Positions 39,495-47,900 of a stretch of 64,000 bases of DNA are shown here, piece after piece (position 1 is the stretch's first letter; each line of letters begins with the position of its first letter). The stretch spans positions 1 through 64,000 of the forward strand of contig QFPO01000016.1 in the NCBI GenBank assembly GCA_003241385.1, in the 5' to 3' direction. This DNA comes from Rhodanobacter denitrificans (GTDB lineage: Bacteria > Pseudomonadota > Gammaproteobacteria > Xanthomonadales > Rhodanobacteraceae). The notes below the pieces were generated by a model that saw only the letters and a program-made list of their open reading frames with translations, searched no databases and was not told the origin of the DNA. Made by a program: the position numbers and the translations under genes.

Positions 39495-39862
39495 CTTTGC
39501 CGTTGGTGCGACTGAGGCGAGCCGAGCATCCCAGGTCGTCCGGCCCGAAGAGCTGCCCCGTATCCGAGCGCAGCGAGTCGGGGCAGCGTGTCTGGGCTAC
39601 CGAGAAGCGCGGCGGACGTCAACGCAGGCGGTTGGGGTGACTTCTTCCAAGAAAGAATGTCCGCGGTGCATTCTCGATGTCGCGTCAGCGACGACCAGAA
39701 GGCGCGGACGCCAGGCATGGTGTGGGTCGTCAGAGTTACCCGCTCTCCACAACGAGCGGTAGCTCTTGCCTGAAAGCTTTCCGCTTGAGCGTTCTTGACG
39801 ATCGAAGGCTCGAAAGGTCCGACCAAGGCCAGTATCGACATCGAGCTCACGTGCCTCAGATT
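39495..39862 (+). repeat. Interspersed repeat copy B
   Basis: This 368-bp stretch matches the reverse complement of 8224-8542. It lacks about 30 bp near the middle and has about 80 bp extra around 39660-39735 relative to copy A. The T/A-rich hairpin of copy A is degraded here (GGTGACTTCTTCCAAGAAAG). No ORF of interest is conserved between the copies, so it is a nucleic-acid element, not a gene. Confidence 0.75.
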
Positions 39863-39974
39863 GCTTGACCGCAAAAGTCGCCGCGTAGCGGCAGTCGAAA
39901 CCGAGCGGTCCCGCAGACAGGAGATCAGACCGACGATGCCCCGCAAGCGCATCGCCCTCGTCGATTCGATTCGG

Positions 39975-40217
39975 TCACAGGCGCGTCACGACGATCGCCT
40001 CGCCGCGCGCAGCGATCGAGCCGTGCCAGAGCACCGCGCCGACCAGTGCCACCCGACCCACGACCGCGTCAATGATCCGAAGTGCGTCAGACGCCGCCGT
40101 AACCGGCAATGCCGGCGACGCGATCGGACCGGCATCGCGACGAAACGGCCGCGTCGCGATCACCGCCTCTCGGCGAGGTGAGATAGACACCGACACCCGG
40201 CCATCGCGCTCGAACAT
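39975..40217 (-). CDS. Possible 80-aa hypothetical protein
   Basis: An ORF from ATG 40217 (MFERDGRVSVSISPRRE) to TGA 39975, ending ARGEAIVVTRL. It has alternating hydrophobic segments and moderate GC at third codon positions, but no clear ribosome-binding site and no family I recognise. It sits in the otherwise empty 1-kb stretch between the repeat copy B and the DUF11 gene. It could equally be noncoding. Confidence 0.25.
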   Translation of the reverse strand: MFERDGRVSVSISPRREAVIATRPFRRDAGPIASPALPVTAASDALRIIDAVVGRVALVGAVLWHGSIAARGEAIVVTRL

Positions 40218-40335
40218 TCCATGTCGAGCGGATGGCAGGGGTTCGCCAAGCAAAGCGAGGTGTCGGCCGACGCGCCTCTGCGCGCGCCGGTCAATACGTG
40301 CCGGCATGCCGCACGAGCGGCCCCGGCACGGTCGG

Positions 40336-41964
40336 TCAGGCGCCGCGCATCCGCAATCCGAATGCCGCGCCGAGCGCGAGCAGCGCCGCCAGCATCAGCT
40401 GCATCGGCAGACCGCCGACCGGCACTGCGCGCGGCTCGCCCATCACCAGCGGTACCGTCGCGCTGCACGGCGCCGGCGTGCCGGCCGGCACGCACGAGAC
40501 GTTGGCCTCGGGCGTCACGGTGACCGTGTTGAGGATCTGCTGCGGTGCGTTGAGTGCCACGGTCGCGCGGACCGTATAGACCAGCTGCGCACCGGCCGGG
40601 AACAGCGGCACCGTCGCCGCGATCGCGCCGCTGCCGCTGGCCGCCGGACAGGCCACGCCGGTGCCGGCGCAGGTCCAGTCGAACGCGGAGAGGCCAACCG
40701 GGATCGGATCGTTAATCGTGACGTTCGGGATGTCGGTCGAACCGGCGTTGCGCACGGTGATCGTGTAGGTGACCTCGCCGCCGAACGTCGAGACCGGCGT
40801 ATCGACCGACTTGGTCACGACGATCTGCGAAGGTCCCGGAATCGCGACCGCCGATGCGCCGGTGCCCCAGACCTGGCCGCCGATCGCCGCGATGCCGGTG
40901 GCCTCGACGAGGTTCAGCGCCTCGCCGGCGCCGGCCTCGGCGGCCGTGATCGTGTGCTGCGCACGGCAGCGCAGGACGTCCTGGCTCGACAGCGTGCCGC
41001 TGCCGAGCGCCGCGAACGGCTGGCCGCCGACGAGCGTCTCGGTCTCGCAGACGATCGGGCCGTCGATCAGGCTCGGATCGGGCTCGACCAGATCGACCGA
41101 GCTCAGCGACTGCGCATGGCTGTTCTTGACGAGGAAGGTGTAGCCGAGCACGTCGCCGGCGCTCGCATAGCCGCTGGCGTCGGCGTCGTCGAGCAGCAGC
41201 GGGCTCTTGAACACGCGGATGCCGGCGCTGCCGGCGAGGTTCAGCGTCAGCACCACATCGGCGGCCTGCACGGCCTGGCCGTCCTCGGCAGCGCCGGTGA
41301 CCTCGACTTCGTTGAGCACGAAGCCGGCGGCCGCGTCGTCGGCGACCGCCACGTAGCTGCTGGTGCAGGTCATCGCCTCGTCAACCGCGAGCGCGCTCGA
41401 CGGACAGGCCAGCGCACCGGTGCGATCGGCGACGACCAGGCCGGACAGCGCCTGCGTACCGGCGTTGACGACCGTGTAGTCGTAGGCGATGCCCTCGCCG
41501 GCATCGATCTCGCCGTCGAGATCGGCGTCGGCGTGTACGGCACCCGCCGCGACGACGACGATGCCCTGAGCCGGCGTCGCGCCGCCGAGCAGCGTCATGC
41601 CGGCATGACGGACCGTGACGGTGCCGTCGGCCTCGTGCGCCGAGACGACGACGGCCGCGCTGCGCGCGAGCGCGGGCGACGTGCCGAGCGGCGTCATCGT
41701 GCAGGCGGCACGGTCGCCGGCCTGCAGCACGGCGCCTGCCGCGAAGCCGCGGCCGGCGTCGGTCTGCACAGCGCAATGCGCGGCGAAGCCCGGTGCCGCG
41801 TACCAGCGTACGCCGCTGACCGCCTCGGTGCCGTCGTTGACGATCGTGAAACCGATCGCACCGCCGCTTGCCGCGGTCGTCGCCTCGACGCCGAAACCGC
41901 TGTCGGCGATCGCGGGCGTGGCCGCCAGCGCGAGGACGAGGGCGAGCTTGTTCATCGTATCCAT
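40336..41964 (-). CDS. Secreted DUF11 protein with C-terminal sorting-type anchor
   Basis: A 542-aa exported protein with a signal peptide (residues 1-20, ending AIADS) and several DUF11-like modules; the clearest is ITVRNAGSTDIPNVTINDP (about residues 405-423). The C-terminus AVPVGGLPMQLMLAALL followed by a basic LRMRGA tail has the motif / transmembrane helix / basic-tail form of protein-sorting signals such as IPTL-CTERM. The gene begins 19 bp after the 2690-aa DUF11 protein and is almost certainly co-transcribed. It may anchor or cap the larger protein, which lacks such a tail. An internal ATG at 41955 is an alternative start. Confidence 0.82.
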   Translation of the reverse strand: MDTMNKLALVLALAATPAIADSGFGVEATTAASGGAIGFTIVNDGTEAVSGVRWYAAPGFAAHCAVQTDAGRGFAAGAVLQAGDRAACTMTPLGTSPALARSAAVVVSAHEADGTVTVRHAGMTLLGGATPAQGIVVVAAGAVHADADLDGEIDAGEGIAYDYTVVNAGTQALSGLVVADRTGALACPSSALAVDEAMTCTSSYVAVADDAAAGFVLNEVEVTGAAEDGQAVQAADVVLTLNLAGSAGIRVFKSPLLLDDADASGYASAGDVLGYTFLVKNSHAQSLSSVDLVEPDPSLIDGPIVCETETLVGGQPFAALGSGTLSSQDVLRCRAQHTITAAEAGAGEALNLVEATGIAAIGGQVWGTGASAVAIPGPSQIVVTKSVDTPVSTFGGEVTYTITVRNAGSTDIPNVTINDPIPVGLSAFDWTCAGTGVACPAASGSGAIAATVPLFPAGAQLVYTVRATVALNAPQQILNTVTVTPEANVSCVPAGTPAPCSATVPLVMGEPRAVPVGGLPMQLMLAALLALGAAFGLRMRGA

Positions 41965-41983
41965 AGCCTCAATGCCCTCTTGT

Positions 41984-44900
41984 TCAACGGATGTTCGTGT
42001 AGATCGCGGTGCTGGTCGAGGTCACGACCTGCCCGTCGGCCGCCGCACCGTGCGTCGTCGCGGTATTGACGACGCGGCGGTTCAGGACGTCCTGCGCGGT
42101 GATCGTATAGGTCGCGCCGCAGGTGATCGAGTCGCCCGGCACCAGCGAGCCGCCGAGCGTCTGCTCGAACGGGCCGAGGAACAGCTCGTCGCCGCGCAGG
42201 ATCCGCAGCGGCTCGCCGTAGGCGGTCGTCGGGTCGCACTGCAGGTCGGTGACACGCGGATCGATCAGATCGATCGCGCTCAGCGGCAGCGTACCGGGAT
42301 TGCTGATCCGGAACGTGTAATGCAGCACGTCGCCGACATTGCCGTAGTGATCGCCGTTGGCATCGACGCCCAGGCGCACGGTCTTGACCAGACGGATCAG
42401 CGGCTGTTCGCCCGACACCGGCGCGCAGGTGCTGCTCTCGCCCGGGAACGAACCGACCACCGAGGCGCGGTTGTACAGTCCGTGGCCCGGCGCACCGGTG
42501 CACAGCGCGTTGGCCAGACTGCCGGCCGTGACCGCGATCGGAATGCGCACGGTGTAGCTGTGCGAGGCGCCGACCGCGAGCGTCACGCCGTTCGCCGAGA
42601 GCTGCACCGGCGAGCCGTTGACGACCACGAACGCACCGCCAGGCAGCGCCGGATTGAGCACGCCGCTGGTGGTCGCCGCGATGCCGTTGCCGGTCACGGT
42701 CACGCCGTTCGGCGTGAAGTCCGGCGTATCGGTCAGCGTGTAGGTGATCGGGCTGCCGCCGGTGTTGGCCAGATCGATCCGGTAGGCGACCCAGTACGTG
42801 CCCGGACCGGTCGCGGTGACCGACTCGACGCTCTTGACGAGGTTCAGATTGATCGTCGGCGTGACCACGCACTGCGGATGCGTCGGATTGGCCGTGCAGT
42901 CCGGCGGCACGCCGTCGTCGATCGCGACCGCATTGGCGATCTGATGCACGCCGGCCGGCAGCGGATCGACGACCTCGACCGTGAACGTCAGCGTCGCCAC
43001 GCCGGGCGTGCCGCCCGCATCGGCCGCCGGCACGTCGACCGTCGACACGCAGGCCGTGCCGGCCGGCGCACCGGCCGCGCAGCTCCAACCCGGCGAGCCG
43101 GACACGAACGTGGTGTGCAGCGGTACGGTCTCGTTGACGATGACGTCGTCGGCCAGGGTACCGCCGTGGTTGCGCACGGTGATCGTGTAGGTCAGGCGCT
43201 CGCCCGGTTCGGCGATGCCGTCGGCGGTCTGGCTCTCACCGCTGAGCGCCTTGGCGACGCTGAGCTTGGCCGCGGTCGGGATCGACGCGCAGTTGGCCGG
43301 CACCGGCGTGCTCGTGCAGTTCGGCGGCGTGCCGCCGGTCTCGTAGGCGAGGTTCGAGATCACGCGCACGCCCTCGGGGATCGGCGAACGCACCGTCGTG
43401 ACGACCGTCAGCACCAGCGTGCCCGGCGTCGAGCCGACCTGCGCCGGTACCGTCAGTCCGGTCCAGGTCACGGTACCGGCCGCATGCGTGCCGCCGTTGC
43501 TGGCGCTGACGAAGCTGGTGTTCGGGTCGAGCGGATCGGTCAGGCCATAGCCGGTGACCGCGCTGCCGCCGTTGTTGCTGAGCGTGATCGTCCAGGTCAG
43601 CGTCTCGCCCGGTTCGGCGATGCCGTTGCCGCTGGCGTCGGCGACCGACTTGGCGATCGACACGCGGCCCTGCGTCGGCGTCGTGACCGAGCAGACGTTG
43701 CCGGTCTGCGGGCAGGTCGTGTCGCCGCCGTCGAGGAGGTTCGTGATCGCGGTGGTACCGGCCGGAATCGGGTCGGCCACCGTGAATACGACCGTGACGG
43801 TCGTCGAACCGTTCGCCGGTACGCTGGCGACGGTCACCGCGCAGGTGCCCGCACCGGCCAGCGGCAGCGTACAGGCCGATGTGACGCCGGTGCCGCTGAC
43901 GCTGGTCAGCGTCGCGCCGGCCGGCACGTTCTCGACGAAGTCGTAGTCCGTGTAGGCGGTGCCGCCGTCGTTGCTCAGCGTGATCGTATAGGTCAGCGTC
44001 TCGCCGGGCTCGGCGACGCCGGCCTGGCTGCCGCTCTCGGCGGTCAGTGCCTTGACCACGATCACGCTCGGCGCGGTCGGCGTCGTGACCGAGCAGACGT
44101 TGCCGGCCTGCGAGCAGATCGTGTCGCCACCGTCGACGAGGTTGACGATCGACGCCGTACCGGCCGGGATCGGATCGGCCACGGTGAACACGACGGTGAC
44201 GGTCGTCGAGCCGTTTGCCGGCACACTGGCGACGGTCACCGCGCAGGTGCCCGCACCGGCCAGCGGCAGCGTACAGGCCGACGTGACGCCGGTGCCGCCG
44301 ACGCTGGTCAGCGTCGCGCCGGCCGGCACGTGCTCGACGAAGTCGTAGTCCGTGAAGGCGGTGCCGCCGTCGTTGCTCAGCGTGATCGTATAGGTCAGCG
44401 TCTCGCCGGGTTCGGCGACGCCGGTCTGGCTGCCGCTCTCGGCGGTCAGTGCCTTGACCAGGGTCACGCGCGGTGCCGTCGGCGTCGTCACCGAGCAGAC
44501 GTTGCCGGTCTGCGAGCAGATCGTGTCGCCGCCGTTGACGAGGTTGACGATCGACGCCGTGCCGGCCGGCAGCGGATCATCGAGCGTGAACACGACGCTG
44601 ACGGTCGTCGAGCCGTTCGCCGGTACGCTGGCGACGGTGACATTGCAGTTGCCCGCGCCAGCCAGCGGCAACGTGCAGGCCGACGTGACGCCGGTGCCGC
44701 CGACGCTGGTCAGCGTCGCGCCGGCCGGCACGTGCTCGACGAAGTCGTAGTTCGTGAAGACCGTGCCGCCGTCGTTGCTCAGCGTGATCGTATAGGTCAG
44801 CGTCTCGCCGGGTTCGGCGATGCCGGCCTGGCTGCCGCTCTCGGCGGTCAGCGCCTTGACCAGGGTCACGCTCGGCGCCGTCGGCGTCGTGACCGAGCAG

Positions 44901-47900
44901 ACGTTGCCGGCCTGCGGGCAGGTCGTGTCGCCACCGTCGACGAGGTTGACGATCGAGGCCGCGCCGGTCGGCAGCGGATCGTCGAGCGCGAACGCGACCG
45001 TGACCGTGGTGCTGCCGTTCGCCGGGACGCTGGCGACGCTCACGTTGCAGGTAGCCGCACCGGCCAGCGGCAGCGCGCAGCCGCTGGTCACGCCGGCGCC
45101 GCCGACGGCGGTCAGCGTCGCACCGGCCGGCACGTGCTCGACGAAATCGTAGTTTGTGAACGCGGTGCCGCCGCTGTTGCTCAGCGTGATCGTATAGGTC
45201 AGCGTCTCGCCGGGTTCGGCGACGCCGGCCTGGCTGCCGCTCTCGGCGGTCAGCGCCTTGACCAGCGTCACGCGCGGCGCGGTCGGCGTCGTGACCGAGC
45301 AGACGTTGCCGGCCTGCGGGCAGGTCGTGTCGCCACCGTCGACGAGGTTGACGATCGAGGCCGCACCGGTCGGCAGCGGATCGTCGAGCGCGAACGCGAC
45401 CGTGACCGTGGTGCTGCCGTTGGCCGGCACGGCCGAGACCGTCACCGCACAGGCGGCCGGACCGGTCAGCGGCAGCGTGCAGCCGGTCGTCACGCCGGCA
45501 CCGGCGATCGAGACCAGGCTCGCGCCGGCCGGGACGTGCTCGACGAAGTCGTAGTTCGCAAACGCGGTGCCGCCGCTGTTGCTCAGCGTGATCGTATAGG
45601 TCAGCGTCTCGCCGGGCTCGGCGACGCCGGCCTGGCTGCCGCTCTCGGCGGTCAGCGCCTTGACCAGGGTCACGCTCGGCGCGGTCGGCGTCGTGACCGA
45701 GCAGACGTTGCCGGCCTGCGGACAGGTCGTGTCGCCGCCGTCGACGAGGTTGACGATCGTCGCGGTGCCGGGCGGAATCGGATTGGCGATCACGAACGTG
45801 ACCGACACCGTCGTCGTACCGGCGGCCGGCACGCTGGCCACGGTCACCGGACAGGTCGCGGCGCCGGCGACCGGCAGCGTGCAGCCGGCGGTTACACCGG
45901 TGCCGCCGACGGCGGTCAGCGTCGCGCCGGCCGGCACGTGCTCGACGAAGTCGTAGTTTGTGAACGCGGTACCGCCGCTGTTGCTCAGCGTGATCGTGTA
46001 GGTCAGCGTCTCGCCGGGCTCGGCGATACCGGGCTGGGCGCCGCTCTCGGCGCTCAGCGCCTTGACCAGGGTCACGTCCGGCGCGGTCGGCGTCGTCACC
46101 GAGCAGCTCGGGCAGTCGACATCCGGCGGCGGCAGCGCGGTGTTCTGGATCGACAGCACGCCGGCCGCGATCGGATCGTCGACGGTGACCGCGAACGTCA
46201 GCACCGTGCTGCCGTTGGCCGGCACGCTGACGGCGGCACTGTTCGAGCAGGTCGAACCGGCGGCGCTGCCGGCGCAGCTGAAGCTGTCGGCGCCGGCGTG
46301 CGTCGTCGCGACCGGCACGGTCTCGCCGATCGCACCGGCCGGCACGCTGGCCGCCACGCCGGTCTGATTGGTCAGCGTGATCGCGTAGACCAGGCTGCCG
46401 CCCGGCTGCGCCAGCGGTCCGCCCGACTGCAGGCTCTTGCTCATCGTCAGGCGCGGACCGACCGGCGTCTCCTCGCCGCAGTCGTTCGGCGCGACCGAGC
46501 AGTCGACCTCGCCGGGGATCGCCACCGCATTGACGATCTGCGCGGTCGGCAGCGGCGAGTTCAGCTGCACGACGAAGTACAGCGTCGCGCTGCTGCCCGC
46601 CGGCATGTTGACCGCGGCGCTGTTCGGACAGGTGCTGCCGGTGCAGGTGAAGTCGTTGCCGGCGGCGACGACCGTGGTATGCGCCGGCAGCGTCTCGACG
46701 ACGTCGCCCGGATACAGTGTCGCCACGGCGCCGCCGGTGTTGCTGATCGTGATCGCATAGCGCAGCACGTCGCCCGGATGGACGAACGCGCCCGGCGCGG
46801 CGCCGTTGACCTGATCGAGCGTCTTGACGACCGACAGCTCGGGCGCCGCCAGAGCCGGGAACGCGCACGAGGCCAGGTCGCGCGAGGTGTTCGCGATCGT
46901 GTCGACCAGATGCGTGATCACGCCGGTCGCCGGATCGTACTGGTAGTACGCGCTCGGGCTGTTGTTGTTGGCGAGGATCAGCGTGCCGTTCGACGCGAAC
47001 GCGATGCCGGCCCAGTTGATCGTGCTCGGCGCGCCGTTGAGCAGCGGCCGGGTCTGGCGCACCGCGACGAGCGTGCCCAGATCGAGCTGCCACAGATCCT
47101 GGCCGACGGCCAGCCAGGCGCGGCCGTCGCCGTCGAACGCGATGTCGCCCGAGGTCAGATTGGTCGGCGTCTGGTCGTAGGTCATGTTGCCGATCCGCGT
47201 CACCGTGTACGCGAACGACGAGGGCTGAGCGACGACGGTCCAGACTTCGGGACTGGCCGCGCCCGACAGCAGATAGCCGGTGCCGGTGGCGTTGAAACCG
47301 CCGCGCGGGAAGTCCGGCGACACGAACGGTCCGGCCGCGACGTACCAGCCGCCGTTCGCGGCGTCGTATGCCCACAGCGTCGATTCGGTCGAGCTCGAGC
47401 GCTGGATCATCAGCAGCCGGCCGTTGACGGTGTCGAGCATCAACGCGTTGAGATCGCCGGACATCGTCGCCGGCAGCAGCGGCAGCAGCACGTCGGGCGT
47501 CGCGCTCGGCGGCGTGTAGCCGTAGATGTTCACACCGTTGGCGAGGCTGAACACCTGCGCCGGATCACCGGCGGCCGGGCAGAACGGGAACGAGGGCGGC
47601 GGCGGCAGCGGGTGCTCGACCTGGCACGGCGCGCAGGTCGGCGGCGTGTCGCCGCCGCCACCGGTCGCGACCACGTTGTTGGCGACGCTGCCGGTCGCCG
47701 AGGCGTCGACGGTCGCGGTATAGGTCACCGTATAGGTGCCGATCGCAGTGCCGGGCGGCAGTGTGCAGACCAGCGCGCCGCTGCAGGTGAAGCTGGGGTG
47801 GCTGCCGGTCACGGCGCCGAAGGTCAGGCCCGGTCCGAGCAGATCGTCCAGCGTCAGCGTGGTCGTCAGCGGCGCATTGGCGATCGTCGTGCTGAGCGTA

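Noticed and set aside
43669..46080. CRISPR-like regular repeats
   Set aside because: The 402-bp periodicity is continuous coding sequence without spacers, and no cas genes are present.
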